NCBI RefSeq assembly: GCF_004791025.1
Contig: NZ_SRUO01000024.1
Span: forward strand, 33,010 to 97,009
Direction: 5' to 3'
Length of the DNA stretch: 64,000 bases
Source: Mesorhizobium sp. M4B.F.Ca.ET.203.01.1.1
Lineage (GTDB): Bacteria > Pseudomonadota > Alphaproteobacteria > Rhizobiales > Rhizobiaceae
Notes under the pieces: generated by a model
Told to the model about the DNA's origin: nothing
Databases searched by the model: none
The model's input: only the letters and a program-made list of their open reading frames with translations
In this document: piece by piece, positions 18,505-28,521 of the stretch
Layout of the letters: every line of letters starts with the position of its first letter
How positions within the stretch are numbered: the stretch's first letter is position 1
Program-made: the position numbers and the translations under genes

Positions 18505-19413
18505 ATGCGTTACCTGAACTCCGCTCACTATATCGATGTGGTGGCCAAGACCGGTTCGATCCGCGCCGCCGCAGAATTGCTCGCCATAACCTCGACGGCG
18601 CTCAACCGGCGTATATTGGCGATGGAGGCCGAACTCGGCGTTGCGATTTTCGAGCGACTGCCTCACGGCGTGCGATTGTCCAGCGCCGGCGAACTTCTAG
18701 TGCAGCACATGCGCAACCAGTTATCCGATATGGAGCACGTGAAATCGCAGATTGCAGACCTTGCTGGCGCCCGGCGTGGCCATGTGGCGGTCGCCTGCAG
18801 CCAAGCGCTATTGCCCTACCATTTGCCGATGCAGATCTCACTCTACCGCAAGGAACATCCGAATGTGACCTTCGGAGTGCACCTGCGCGACCGGGAGGAG
18901 GCCGAGCGTGCCTTGGTCGATCACACGGCCGACATCGCCATCGTCTACGAGCCAACCCGGCTGGCTGCTTTCATGACGCTGATGCGGGTGCACCAGCCGG
19001 TGCATGCGGTTATGCGGCCCGATCATCCGCTGGCTTCTCACGAGACGGTGCGCTTGCGCGCTTGCCTCGACTATCCAATCGCGCTTCCCACATCAAGTTA
19101 CGGCGTGCGCTACCTGCTCGACATCGGGGCGCAATCGTCATCGCTGCAGCTGGAGCCGGTGATTCAATCGGACAGCTTCGAATTCCTGCGCAACCACGCT
19201 ATCTCGGAGGATATCATCACCTTCCATTTCCCAATTGGCCTGTCCCACCAGACGATGACCGGTGATATGATCTCCCGGCCGCTCGACCCGCGCGACGTGC
19301 CCGCTGGCATGCTCTATGTCGGCCAACTCAAGGGCCGCACCCTGCCGGTGGCCGCTGCCCGTTTTGCTGACCAGCTTTCCGACTCGCTGGCGCAGCAGTA
19401 TGACGTGTCGTGA
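18505..19413 (+). CDS. LysR-family transcriptional regulator
   Basis: 302 residues from ATG 18505 (GGAGGC upstream). Winged-helix domain at about 1-60: YIDVVAKTGSIRAAAELLAI, TALNRRILAMEAELGVAIFER and LPHGVRLSSAGELL. Effector domain from about 92: GHVAVACSQALLPYHLP, HTADIAIVYEP and a second lobe with SDSFEFLRNHAISEDI. The helix-turn-helix reads ITSTALNRRI rather than the usual ISQPALSRQI, so DNA specificity may be unusual. No operon partner: downstream is decayed DNA. Confidence 0.9.
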   Translation: MRYLNSAHYIDVVAKTGSIRAAAELLAITSTALNRRILAMEAELGVAIFERLPHGVRLSSAGELLVQHMRNQLSDMEHVKSQIADLAGARRGHVAVACSQALLPYHLPMQISLYRKEHPNVTFGVHLRDREEAERALVDHTADIAIVYEPTRLAAFMTLMRVHQPVHAVMRPDHPLASHETVRLRACLDYPIALPTSSYGVRYLLDIGAQSSSLQLEPVIQSDSFEFLRNHAISEDIITFHFPIGLSHQTMTGDMISRPLDPRDVPAGMLYVGQLKGRTLPVAAARFADQLSDSLAQQYDVS

Positions 19414-19700
19414 TGGCACCTGCCACTCAGCTTGATGACTGGATTAAGGCTGTCGGGGTAAGCGTTGCCGGTGTATGCGCACCCGTCAGGTGCGCAGCGA
19501 CACCGTCCGGGCCACGCTTCACCTACTTTCGACGTCCTCTTCGGGGCCGAGAGAAGACCGGCGGGTTCGGACTGCGAATCCTCGAGAGCTGACATTCAGG
19601 TTAGGTGGTATCGTCGAGACGTGGCCCGATGCCGAAACATGGAAGCAGGTGGCCACAATCGAGAGAGGAGGGGGTTGGGCATTCACGCAGCCTCCTGGAA

Positions 19701-20005
19701 TCACACGTCGCTGAGCAAGGGCGCACTCCTGCGCTGCTTGGCTTGCGGGTTGACGATATCGGCATGTCCTTCGCCGCTCATCATCGCCCAGAGGTTCTTG
19801 GCCGCATGCCAGCCGATGGCCTGAGTTCCTTCAGTCGTCCAGGCCGCGACATGCGGCGTGCACAAGACGTTGGGTAGCGAAAACAGCGGATCGTCGGTCT
19901 TCGGCGGCTCCTGGTCGAACACGTCGAGCGCCGCACCAGCGGACTGCCAGCATCAGAGCGACCGCGTGCTCGCTGACCGTGAAGATCTGAAAATCGCACA
20001 GGCCC
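19701..20005 (-). pseudogene. D-2-hydroxyacid dehydrogenase remnant
   Basis: The 3' part reads VFDQEPPKTDDPLFSLPNV and LCTPHVAAWTTEGTQAIG, the C-terminal catalytic-His region of NAD-dependent 2-hydroxyacid (phosphoglycerate-type) dehydrogenases. Just upstream another frame reads FTVSEHAVALMLA, which in relatives lies near residue 100. The NAD-binding GxGxxG domain between them is deleted. Overlaps, antisense, the start of the monooxygenase fragment at 20000. Confidence 0.75.
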
Positions 20006-20880
20006 GAATCAGGGCGCGCAATGTTGTTATTGCGACCGGTCCGTTTCAACATCCGATTGTTCCGGGATACAGCCACGCAGTACCAGCCTCGATCTGTCAG
20101 ATAGATGCGACTTGCTACCGAAACCCTCAACAGCTGCCGCCGGGGACTGTTCTTGTGGTAGGCAGTGGCAACTCGGGCTGCCAGATTGCAGATGAACTGT
20201 TGCGCAGTGGCCGACAAGTGTTTCTTGCTGTCAGCCGACACAGCAGAGTGCCTCGGCGTTATCGTGGTCAAGATCTTATCTGGTGGTACGAAAAGTTGGG
20301 CCGCTTCGACGTGACCATCGACTCGTTCCCCAATAGGAGGCATCCGCCGTCGGTAATCTTGACCGGCATGGACGGGGGCTATGATCTTGATCCGCGTCGG
20401 TTAGGCGTTGAGGGTGCTACTTTGCTTGGGCGATTGGTTGGGATTGCCGATGGTACAGCAATGTTTGCCGATGACGCTATGGAAACGCTTGCGGCTGCCG
20501 ACAAAAGCTATGCCGGCTTTTTGGAGGCCGCAGACCATCTGGCCGCTACGGATGCGATGCAGTCGGAACTGGACCAGCAGGACCGCTCGCTGCCACCCCT
20601 GACTCTCCAGGTCGAGAGTATGCGCGCCTTGAAATTGAGTCAGGAGAACGTCCGCACGATCATCTGGGCGAGCGGATACGGCTATAACTACGGCTGGGTG
20701 AATCTGAAGATCATCGATGCTAACGGCGCTCCTGTCCAACAGCGCGGCGTCACCGCTTGTCAGGGAGTCTATTTTCTTGGGCTTCACTGGATGCAAACGT
20801 TCCGGTCGGCCGTCCTGTCCTTTGTCGGGCGTGACGCGGCTTACATCGCCGATCACATTGAGAGCTTGGCGCCGATTTAG
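20000..20880 (+). pseudogene. flavin-containing monooxygenase, 5'-truncated (fragment set 2)
   Basis: From about 20000 the frame reads NVVIATGPFQHPIVPGYSH, then CYRNPQQLPPGTVLVVGSG and NSGCQIADELLRSGRQVFL (the NADP-binding GSGNSGCQ), WWYEKLGRFDVTIDSFPN and the C-terminal TIIWASGYGYNYGWV. About the first 100 residues, with the FAD-binding GxGxxG, are absent; the upstream frame is antisense dehydrogenase DNA. The remaining frame is intact to TAG 20880. Similar in arrangement to the broken copy at 13040-13984. Confidence 0.78.
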
Positions 20881-20995
20881 ATGATGAGCGACAGCCTGAG
20901 CAGGGAGTCGGACCAAACTGGTATCTGGGGCGTGGTCTCGTAGTTTGAGGCGCCAAGCTGCCGTCCACATGCTCCTAAACCCGAATCTGCTGTCT

Positions 20996-21072
20996 CGCTT
21001 TATCCATAAGCACTCGCAGTTCCGGCTGAGGCAGCGACCCAGAAAGTTCGAAGAGCTTTCCATGAACCCCAG
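20996..21072 (+). repeat. diverged ~75-bp repeat, copy B
   Basis: Direct-orientation partner of 16312-16384. It lies between the monooxygenase remnant and the convergent Fe-S oxidoreductase gene. Confidence 0.6.
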
Positions 21073-21143
21073 GGGGTTCCGCTAGTGGAACTAAAAGCGA
21101 CCGAATTTGCTGCTCCGCCACGGCACTCGCGCCTCGCTCGCTA

Positions 21144-22472
21144 TCACCCCCTCAGTGGAAGCGGCTGGTCTCCAAGCAGCACCCTGACCACGACGTCACG
21201 AGCATCATTGGGATCAAGGGAGTGCCTTGCGATCAGGTCGCTGCATTCGGTGACGATCTGATCGGCGTCGTGCATGAGCTTGAGCTGCTTGTAGCGATCG
21301 TGGTGATGCAACCCCATGCTTTCACCAATCACTTCAAGGATATTGATGATGCGGAATGGCCAATCGCGCTCGTGAGCACACAGTTCGCGATGATCGGAAT
21401 GATAAACCGCAACCAGCGCATCAACACCCGCGTCACGCGCCGCTTCAAGTTCTCTCAGCTGCAACTCACGCTTGAACTTAGGAAGCACACCGACATGCAC
21501 GCTCTGCAGACCCACCGCCGGCTGATGCAGTTCCACAAGCTCAATGCCGGGGACCATCTTTAGGATTTCGGTGGCAGCCTCCACCACGCCGGCTACGCCA
21601 GGATGCTTGTGAAGCGCGACGCGAATGTCGACCCTGTGCTGCAGGTGCGGCCTCAACTGCGCCAGCCGGTCGCGGAGGAATCGCATAAACGGCTTCATCT
21701 CGAATGGGCGGGAGCCGCGCTGTCGTTCCACCGTTGGCAGGATGTTTTCTGTGAACTGGACGTAGCAAGTCGGACACCAGGTGATCACCTGTCCCAACCT
21801 GGAGTGCGACAACTTCTCCATCGAGCTGGACCCCATGCGACCGGTCATCTCGGCGTCGCCGGCCTTGAGTTGCGAAATGCCGCAACAATGGCTGGGACCG
21901 CCCATAACCTGGTAACTGATGCTGAGTTCGTCCATGATATCGAGGGCAAGCAAGGCAATGTGTGGCGTCTTGAGCACATTGCAGCCGGTGTAGAACACAA
22001 AGTCCGCCGGCTCGGTGGGCATGGATACTGACGCTGATTTTTGACCCAGCCGTTCCAGGACCTCCGTATCGAGTTGCAAACGCGACAGCATCGTTACACC
22101 GCGGCTGACCTCACGGTATCTCTCCACGCCTTGCCGGCGTCGTTCAGCAAGCTCCTTGTCAGCCTTCGCGACGCTAAGGCGTGCCATGGTAAGGAGAAAG
22201 CGTGGATTGACGCCGTAGTCGCACGCCTTGATGCATTCTCCGCTGAGCATGCAGGAGGCTGCCCATTCGCGCGACGTCTCCGGACCGTTACCGGTGCGGA
22301 CAAGATCGAGGATACCACCGATGAGGTCTTCGGACTTCGCCTCCGGGATGCCGGCGGGCACCACGCTTGGGCAAACCTCAACGCACTTGCCGCATCGCGT
22401 GCAGGCATCAAGCATATCCTGGACGCGTTCGCCCAGAACCGTCTCGAAGGATGTCTCGTCCACCGGGAGCAT
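21144..22472 (-). CDS. (Fe-S)-binding oxidoreductase with two CCG cysteine-rich domains (HdrC/HdrB-like)
   Basis: 442 residues. N-terminal two-[4Fe-4S] ferredoxin domain: CTRCGKCVEVCP at about 24-35 and CMLSGECIKACDYG. The CCG-type domain starts near 165 with FYTGCNVLKTPH, then GPSHCCGISQLKAGD and WCPTCYVQFTEN. A second, degenerate lobe at the C-terminus has ALHKHPGV in place of a CCG cysteine motif. Soluble electron-transfer subunit of a heterodisulfide-reductase/GlpC-type complex; the partner flavoprotein is not in the window. No adjacent operon partner, so its electron donor is unknown. Confidence 0.88.
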   Translation of the reverse strand: MLPVDETSFETVLGERVQDMLDACTRCGKCVEVCPSVVPAGIPEAKSEDLIGGILDLVRTGNGPETSREWAASCMLSGECIKACDYGVNPRFLLTMARLSVAKADKELAERRRQGVERYREVSRGVTMLSRLQLDTEVLERLGQKSASVSMPTEPADFVFYTGCNVLKTPHIALLALDIMDELSISYQVMGGPSHCCGISQLKAGDAEMTGRMGSSSMEKLSHSRLGQVITWCPTCYVQFTENILPTVERQRGSRPFEMKPFMRFLRDRLAQLRPHLQHRVDIRVALHKHPGVAGVVEAATEILKMVPGIELVELHQPAVGLQSVHVGVLPKFKRELQLRELEAARDAGVDALVAVYHSDHRELCAHERDWPFRIINILEVIGESMGLHHHDRYKQLKLMHDADQIVTECSDLIARHSLDPNDARDVVVRVLLGDQPLPLRG

Positions 22473-22746
22473 CGCGGACTCCGAGCCTGCCTAAGAATGC
22501 GCCGTACGCGCGCATTGGCAGCTCGGAAATTAACATAGAAATCGGCAATCTTGAAGGACGAGGCTTTCGTACGCCGCGATGACTAAACTGCGTGAAGCGA
22601 GATCCGCGGCCTGTGAATTCGGCTGTTCGCGCTTTGACATCACATCCAGTACCTTCGCGAGCTGCCTCTCCCGGTGTCTCGGCCCTCACAACTCGCCATG
22701 TAGTAACCGTCTCACCCGTCATTTGTTCAACAAAATACTCTGGCAT
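22408..22746 (-). pseudogene. small conserved protein (YFVE family), probably frameshifted after residue ~50
   Basis: The start MPEYFVEQMTGETVTTWRVV and RAETPGEAAREGTG align with the intact relative at 60578-60808 (YFVEEMRDDAVV, ALTPFEAAAKATG). After about residue 50 the frame becomes Arg/Pro-rich and runs into the start region of the Fe-S oxidoreductase gene. Either the real C-terminus is in another frame or the gene is broken. Function unknown. Confidence 0.5.
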
Positions 22747-22803
22747 CGGGGGCGTTCCCTAGGCTGACTGGGATTCCAACTTCTGACGAAGCTGCCCTCG
22801 ACC

Positions 22804-23452
22804 ATGAAGCAGCCGGTCGAAGGCGCTGGCGACGTGTGGACCTGGACCGCGCTGGATAGCGACAGCAAGCTTATCGTGTCGTGGCTGGTCGGCGGCCGTG
22901 ACGGCGAATATGCGCTGGCCTTCATGGATGACGTGAAGGACCGTCTTGCCAACCGCGTCCAGCTTACGACCGATGGCCACCGCGCCTATCTCAACGCCAT
23001 CGAGGAAGCCTTTGGGGCCGACATCGATTACGCCATGCTGGTGAAGCAGTACGGCGAGCCGGAAAGCAACAAGTCGCCAGAGCGCCGCTATAGCCCGGCT
23101 GTCTGCACTGGCGCGGTCACGACGCGCGTCGAAGGCAATCCCGATCCGGAGCATGTCAGCACGTCGCATATCGAGCGCGCCAATCTCACCATGCGCATGG
23201 CGAACCGCCGCTTCACGCGACTTACCAATGCCTTCTCAAAGAAGTTCGAAAACCACGTCCACATGGTCGCGATCTACACCGTCTGGTACAATCAAAATGC
23301 ACAAGACGCTGAAAATGACGCCGGCAATGGCCGCTGGCGTGTCCAAGACGCTCTGGTCGATGGAAGACCTTTGCGAGAAGATGGACGCAGTTGCGCCGAA
23401 GCCCGGCAAGCGGGGCCCTTACAAAAAGTCAGTGGCCGAAATTTCAAACTGA
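22804..23452 (+). mobile_element. IS1-like transposase remnant (5'-truncated and frameshifted)
   Basis: Frame 1 from about 22827 reads DVWTWTALDSDSKLIVSWLV, FMDDVKDRLANRVQLTTDGH and TSHIERANLTMRMANRRFTR, the DDE catalytic core of a rhizobial IS1-type transposase. Near 23285 the frame shifts; the other frame continues MHKTLKMTPAMAAGVSKTLW and SMEDLCEKMDA. The zinc-binding/HTH N-terminus of the transposase is missing. No terminal inverted repeats were found, so the element is dead. Confidence 0.85.
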
Positions 23453-24053
23453 GACACTACCAAATTGTCTGCAAGCGCTCAATGAGGGCGCCAGCCCATC
23501 GTTGACCAAGTTAGGGCGTGAAATGGCCGGCGCAGTCGGGCGCTCGTTGCTAGATCTATCGCACCGCGCCGGCCTTTGCGGGAAAGGAAGAAGCCCCAAA
23601 CCCCGCTACGACTAATTTATTCGAACATTAGAGTTCACTCAATTAGGACCGAGTGCCCTGGTCACTCGGCCTAAAGAGCGTTTCTTGACTGCTGCACCCG
23701 TCCTGTCCCGTTCCACCGGATTGAACTCGACTTCCTTCCCGGTGCTTCCCTTCAATGGCTTACGTTGCCTTGTGCGGCACCAGCGGCGTCTTCCTCGTGA
23801 ACTCTAACGCGCGGCGCGAGATGCTTTCCATGCGCCGAGTCGCGCCATCAACGCCGGAAAGTAGGCGTAAGGCAGGGCCTTTCGTGATGTTCTTGGCGAC
23901 GGAACGTTGGTCCGACTGCACGTTGAAAGCGCTTTTTCGGGAATAAAAGGACAGGGCGCGGCGTTGAAGAGGTTAAGGGACGCCCGTCCCTGCCGGGCAA
24001 CTAAAGGTAGCGCATCGGTCGGGACGTTGAACTCCAAACAAATGGAGACCGGG
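23453..24053. other. non-coding stretch after the IS remnant
   Basis: About 600 bp. The open frames look like shadows, and no end repeat or RNA gene is recognised. It includes the promoter region of the exported protein at 24054. Confidence 0.45.
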
Positions 24054-24344
24054 ATGCGAACACTTATCATCATTGCAGCGTTTTCGCTGCTCGCCGGCCC
24101 TGCGTCGGCAGCCGATCACCTTTTTACCGCCACGGAGGCAGGCGGTTTGACGACCGACAGCCAGCCGTTCCGAAACGGCATAAACAACACGGCTCCGACA
24201 GGCGAGGACGTGCCTGGCGGGGGTAGTCCGCTGTCGGGTGATGACCATACCGTCCCGGCCACCGACACCCAGACAGGTGCGGCGACCAAGGACATGCCGG
24301 CGGCCACGCAGGACAAGACGGCTCCATCAGCCAACGCCCGCTGA
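24054..24344 (+). CDS. small exported hypothetical protein, Thr/Pro-rich
   Basis: 96 residues from ATG 24054: a clear signal peptide MRTLIIIAAFSLLAGPASA, then ADHLFTATEAGGLTTDSQPF and a low-complexity hydrophilic tail (TGAATKDMPAATQDKTAPSA). The open frame extends upstream but only the ATG at 24054 gives a signal peptide. I associate the mature start with exported rhizobial proteins of unknown role. Probably periplasmic. Confidence 0.7.
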   Translation: MRTLIIIAAFSLLAGPASAADHLFTATEAGGLTTDSQPFRNGINNTAPTGEDVPGGGSPLSGDDHTVPATDTQTGAATKDMPAATQDKTAPSANAR

Positions 24345-24802
24345 CAATCGCGTCGCTTCGTGACAGGCGTTGGCGCGGCAGCTCTCGCCCGTCCGGCTGA
24401 TATCAAATTTTGATGCTGGACGGGCACGCGGTCCGTCAGAAGCGATGGAGCGCAAATCGGACGGCCACGGCAGTCGCGGGGGCTATGGCCTCGGCGGGAG
24501 ATTGAGCGCGCTGGTTTGCCAGTAGAACTTCCATTCACCGGTTCGGAGCTTCGAAAAGATTTTGCAGACGCGACCCTTCCAGGGAAAATCAGCGCCAGTC
24601 GTTTTGTTTCGTCAAAGGGTATCGATGTCGACCACGGCGAACGCCGCGTCCTCTGTTGGGGCAACTTCGATTTTCGCGTCGCGCATTCACCTCGCTAGTT
24701 AATATTGATGAGCCCAAGTCATCCAACCGATGGATGGAAGCATCTTATGCCAGTGCTATATTGAGCGTGAGGGCGGCAACCCGGTTTTGCTTGGGGTTAA
24801 TT
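24345..24802. other. intergenic stretch
   Basis: About 460 bp between two small exported-protein genes; nothing supported. Confidence 0.45.
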
Positions 24803-25039
24803 ATGAGCAAGACTCTTATTGCTGTAACCGCAATCGCGATCAGCATCGGCTATGCCGATGCCAAGGATCGCAGGGTACAAACTGCGACCCTCCTGCACAC
24901 CAACGTGATGAACCACGCGGTTTGCAACGGATCAAGCTCCCTCTTCGAAGTCCTCGGCGGCATGTGTTTACTCGTCAAGGGCTCGACGATCTATGGCGAC
25001 TTCGCAGACCTTTCCCAGATTAACGCTGTGGGCTGGTAG
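24803..25039 (+). CDS. small exported hypothetical protein
   Basis: 78 residues: signal peptide MSKTLIAVTAIAISIGYADA, then a mature part KDRRVQTATLLHTNVMNHAV and CNGSSSLFEVLGGMC with two Cys that could form a disulfide, ending DLSQINAVGW. The ATG at 24803 is chosen because the signal peptide starts there; the ribosome site is weak. No family recognised. Confidence 0.55.
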   Translation: MSKTLIAVTAIAISIGYADAKDRRVQTATLLHTNVMNHAVCNGSSSLFEVLGGMCLLVKGSTIYGDFADLSQINAVGW

Positions 25040-26322
25040 CCGGAGCAATCCGGAAGCGCGCAATTGAACTGCCATGGAGGGGTGGGTTGTGCGGCAGATT
25101 GCTATCCGACTGGCCGCCGAGATCGGGACGGCGATCGGCAACGCTTTCCGTTTCACGGGCTTCGGCGCCTGCGCTACTTGTTCACTGGCGGCCATGGCCG
25201 CGTCCGAGCAAGGAGCTGGCCATCGGCGGCTACTCCGTGCGGCTAACCATTCGGCTTTTCAGGGCCTTGCATTGGGCTACCATGACGCTCATCGTGTAAG
25301 AATGCTGGGCAGGGGGCTCACCCCGCCTTATGACCAGCTAGGCCCGGTCCAAGGCATCTCCCGTCACGAGATCCGAAGCCGGGCCGCCCTTTAGAATGGA
25401 CAAGTCTCTGACAATCGCGCTCTTCATCGCGACCGCAAACTGGCGGTTCGCGGCATGCATTCTATAGCGCACACGAACGTAACGGTTCGCAGCCAGAACT
25501 GTCATTTGCGTACAAAATCAATGACTGAGATTCTTCGCGACCACCCTTCGAAAGTCGACACCTGAAATCAATTGGTCTGGCAATCTTCAACCCCTGATGG
25601 GACAGAAACGCATTATGATATGTGTTGTGGATAGTGACAGTTCGTTCACTATGAACCGGCCTTCTCATTGAAGGCGCCCATCGAGCGCCTAATGTGATCC
25701 ACAACGCCGTTGTCGCTTGGGGCGGCCCCCCGAGCTGGCGACCGACAGTTCAGTTCCCGCCAGTCTGCGTTGATCACCGGCTTGTCCGTGATCGGAAAAT
25801 GATTTGGAATCCGACAATCTCATTTTGCCCCGATGCTGCCGAACGTTTGCCACAGATGCCACCGGACGCGCCACCCGAGCGAGTTTGACCTGAAGCCGAC
25901 CTTGACTTGGTGGCTACGTCTTATTCGATTGTTTCATGGTCAGCTGGCGATGCTGTCTTACGCGGAACGCAATGGTTACGAGTTCGATCGACCGGAATGC
26001 GGGCAATGCTTTGGCCCGGGCTACAACCCGAGGCGCATTCGTGACAAGGCGATCCGGGACCGTTGAGCCTCCCGATGCAGGGCGAGGGGTACATCATATA
26101 GACGAAATTTCCTTATCCGGGTGTTCGGTGGCTGATGAAACCGACAAGCCGAATGAGCATCGCGCATCGCGTATCATCGCGGGCTACATGACCGGCATCT
26201 CTAACAAAGGAGAGTTGATGGAGCTCTCCCGCAGCTTTGAGCCGTGAGAGCGTCCAAAGGTGCCGCGCTGCTGGGCGCCGCCGTGCTGTTATCGTTCCGT
26301 TCAGAAAGCCAGACCTAACTTC
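25040..26322. other. degenerate non-coding stretch
   Basis: About 1.28 kb with only short unsupported frames. No complete gene, IS end or RNA is recognised. The sequence between decayed genes suggests old insertion and deletion. Confidence 0.45.
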
Positions 26323-26416
26323 CCGGAGTTGCCTGTTGAGCAACGCGGCCGGCCTTCACTCTGATAGTCCTGCCTTGAGGTCGACCGCCATGTTCTCGTG
26401 CACGGCTCCGGCGGCG
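26323..26416 (+). repeat. ~95-bp direct repeat, copy A (ars flank)
   Basis: Nearly identical, by eye, to 29751-29845 in the same orientation, differing by an indel and substitution in TGCCTTGAGG versus TGCTTTCGAGG and a few end bases. It covers the 3' end of the minus-strand gene remnant at 26355-26690. The two copies bracket the arsenic module. Confidence 0.85.
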
Positions 26417-26690
26417 GCAACTCGGTCCCAATTCTCACGGCGGGACGGTAATGCGAAAGCCAGCCGAAGCATCGCATTGAAGTCGTCCTGCGCGCGGGTG
26501 GCCTCATCGAAGCGGCGCAAGACCCATGCCTCGCTGCGTCCTGCAGCAGGCCAGCCAACATCCCGCTGGCAAATGCCCCAATATTGTCAGCGTCTGAAGG
26601 CAGAACCTTCGGAAGGAGCTCGTCTTTCACGCTCTCAGACACGCGGCTCGCAGCCATCGCATAACCTCGGGAGTCCGGTCGTTCCACGTC
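26355..26690 (-). pseudogene. unidentified protein gene, frameshifted
   Basis: The upstream frame reads RVSESVKDELLPKVLPSDAD and NIGAFASGMLAGLLQD. At about 26545 the coding-like reading switches frame to GRSEAWVLRRFDEATRAQDD, FNAMLRLAFALPSRRENWDR and VHENMAVDLKAGLSE before a stop. Both parts have good amphipathic helix patterns, so a single gene with a one-base lesion is likely. Family not recognised. Its 3' end is duplicated in the 29751-29845 repeat. Confidence 0.5.
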
Positions 26691-27065
26691 TTGCGCAAAG
26701 GTGATGATAATTTCGAGCGGCGTTACCTCGACGGGGGCCGCGGCTGCATCCGCTAGCGGGCAGTCACATCGGTTGGCTCAAGCGGATCAAACACTCTGCG
26801 CATCGGCGCCAAGGAGTGTTCGTCCATAATCATCACTGAACGATTCATGCCTGTTGATCTACCCACCCAACTGCTCGCGAAACGCAGTCCCGGCAGGTTC
26901 ATCAAAATGTGCAGATGCCGAAGCGAGCCGCTCGGCCGCCTGCTCTCGCCAAGGCGCCGCAAAATGCGCCCAGTGCCCAAGGAGCGAGGTCCAGCGAGCG
27001 GAGTCCTGGCCGGCTGCCTCTCTCCTCGGTCCGGTCCGAATGGACAACCTCCTGAAAGCTCACAC

Positions 27066-27185
27066 CTAGAGCGGGGGCCCTTTGCCATTTGGGGACTCCC
27101 TCCGCCAGAATCTCCTTCGAGGGAGCTTGAGCCTCGTCGGATTTCCAAGCGCTTCGAGCTGCTTTGCTGCTTGTTCGAGTTTCAT
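27066..27185 (-). pseudogene. ArsR-type winged-helix regulator, 5' fragment
   Basis: From ATG 27185 the frame reads MKLEQAAKQLEALGNPTRLK, the N-terminus of ArsR/SmtB-family repressors. The following residues (LPRRRFWRRESPNGK) are not family-like and the frame stops at 27066. A second frame nearby gives no helix-turn-helix. It is the 5' piece of an ArsR regulator next to an arsenic module. Confidence 0.6.
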
Positions 27186-27359
27186 GGAAATAGGAATAGG
27201 CATTTCCGGCCAAGCCGTCAAGGCAATTTCGAATATTGTGGAAATACAGGCGGCGGGTTCGCCTACCGTCAACGTATTGCTGGTCGAACGTGATATATAT
27301 GCCCTGGAGATGGAGGCGTGGCCGCCGATTGCGCGCATGGGTTCTGGCGGCGAGTGAGC

Positions 27360-27920
27360 ATGGCAAACGAAGGCGAAACCATCGTCCTGGGCATTCCCAT
27401 TCCGTCCCGCGATACGGTGTTTCTGTCTGTCGTGGCTCTTCATGTCCTGTTCGGGCTTGCCGCCGTGATCACCGGCGCTGGCGCGATGTTCGCTCAAAAG
27501 GGACGCGGCCGGCACTCGAGGTTCGGCATCATCTACTTCTGGTGCCTGTGCGGCGTGTTCGTCACCATGAGCGCCCTATCGCTCATGCGCTGGGCGGAAA
27601 ACTCCCACCTGTTCGCACTGGGGAGTATTTCCTTCGCATCCGCCTGTTTCGGACGCACCGCCGCCCGGCGACGCTGGCGCCAGTGGCCCAGGCTGCATCT
27701 CACAGGCATGGGCCTCTCCTACATCGTGATGCTCACCGCATTTTACGTCGACAACGGCAAGAACCTGCCGCTTTGGAAGGAGCTTCCGGCCATTGCATTT
27801 TGGATTCTGCCCGCGGCGTTCGGAATGCCGATAATCCTGCGCGCCTTGTTTCGACACCCGGTGGTCCTGGAGCTCGATCGCTCGCGAGCGGCAACCGGCA
27901 GATCGGCAAATTCAGACTAA
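27360..27920 (+). CDS. multi-pass membrane protein (DUF2306-like)
   Basis: 186 residues from MANEGETIVLGIPI with about five membrane segments: VFLSVVALHVLFGLAAVITG, IIYFWCLCGVFVTMSAL, LFALGSISFASACFG, GMGLSYIVMLTAFYV and IAFWILPAAFGMPIIL. A GRGRHSRFGIIYFW loop after the first segments resembles DUF2306 proteins (quinol-oxidase-like fold, role unknown). The upstream ATG at 27318 adds residues overlapping the decayed ArsR region; the ribosome site at 27360 is weak. It lies inside the direct-repeat-bounded segment. Confidence 0.72.
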   Translation: MANEGETIVLGIPIPSRDTVFLSVVALHVLFGLAAVITGAGAMFAQKGRGRHSRFGIIYFWCLCGVFVTMSALSLMRWAENSHLFALGSISFASACFGRTAARRRWRQWPRLHLTGMGLSYIVMLTAFYVDNGKNLPLWKELPAIAFWILPAAFGMPIILRALFRHPVVLELDRSRAATGRSANSD

Positions 27921-28098
27921 GAGGCGAGCGGCTTGTCGGGCTTCCAACGCGCCTCACGCTGCACCGCTCGCGCAACGAGCCATAGAGCATCAGCACACGC
28001 GGCTTGGGATCGAGGGCGGGGTTTCGAGCAGTTCCTGCAGGTCGACCGGCTGAAACTGTTCCTGGTCGACATTCGCCAAGGAGTCGTCGGGCACGCGA

Positions 28099-28521
28099 TC
28101 AGGCAACGCGCCGGCCCTGGGCGTCGATGACGACTTCGCCGTCTTCCTTCGTGAACGAACCGATATCCGGATTAGGGAGGATGCTGAGCACGGCTTCCGA
28201 TGGCCTTGCGAGGACAACGCCGAGCGGCGTGACGACGATGGGTCTGTTAATTAAAATCGGATGCTCGAGCATGAAGTCGATCAATTGGTCGTCGGTCCAT
28301 TTTGAATTGCCGAGATCGAGCTCCGCGTAGGGCGTGCCCTTCTCGCGCAACAGTTCGCGCGGCGTCATGCCCATGTGGCCGACCAGTTCCAAGAGCTTCT
28401 GGCGCGACGGCGGGTTCTTGAGATATTCGATAACTTCAGGTCCCTCGCCGGACTGCCTGATCATCGCCAGTGTATTGCGCGAAGTGCCGCAATCGGGGTT
28501 GTGATAGATCGTGATCGTCAT
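28099..28521 (-). CDS. arsC: arsenate reductase, glutaredoxin-dependent (ArsC family)
   Basis: 140 residues starting MTITIYHNPDCGTSRNTL with the catalytic Cys of NPDCGTSRN. The family Arg-containing segment is ILINRPIVVTPLGVVLARP. It reduces arsenate to arsenite in the cytoplasm using glutathione and glutaredoxin. The ATG at 28521 overlaps the stop of aqpS as ATGA, so the two are translationally coupled. With the upstream aquaglyceroporin it forms the rhizobial pathway in which arsenite leaves by a channel rather than by an ArsB pump. Confidence 0.94.
   Translation of the reverse strand: MTITIYHNPDCGTSRNTLAMIRQSGEGPEVIEYLKNPPSRQKLLELVGHMGMTPRELLREKGTPYAELDLGNSKWTDDQLIDFMLEHPILINRPIVVTPLGVVLARPSEAVLSILPNPDIGSFTKEDGEVVIDAQGRRVA

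Noticed and set aside
25833..26066. 77-codon plus-strand frame with FDRPECGQCFGPGYNPRR
   Set aside because: The Cys pair is suggestive of a metal site but there is no ribosome site or family and neighbouring DNA is degenerate.
26859..27047. Minus-strand frame SLLGHWAHFAAPWREQAAER
   Set aside because: Looks helical but has no family, no start context and overlaps other open frames; left as unassigned decayed DNA.
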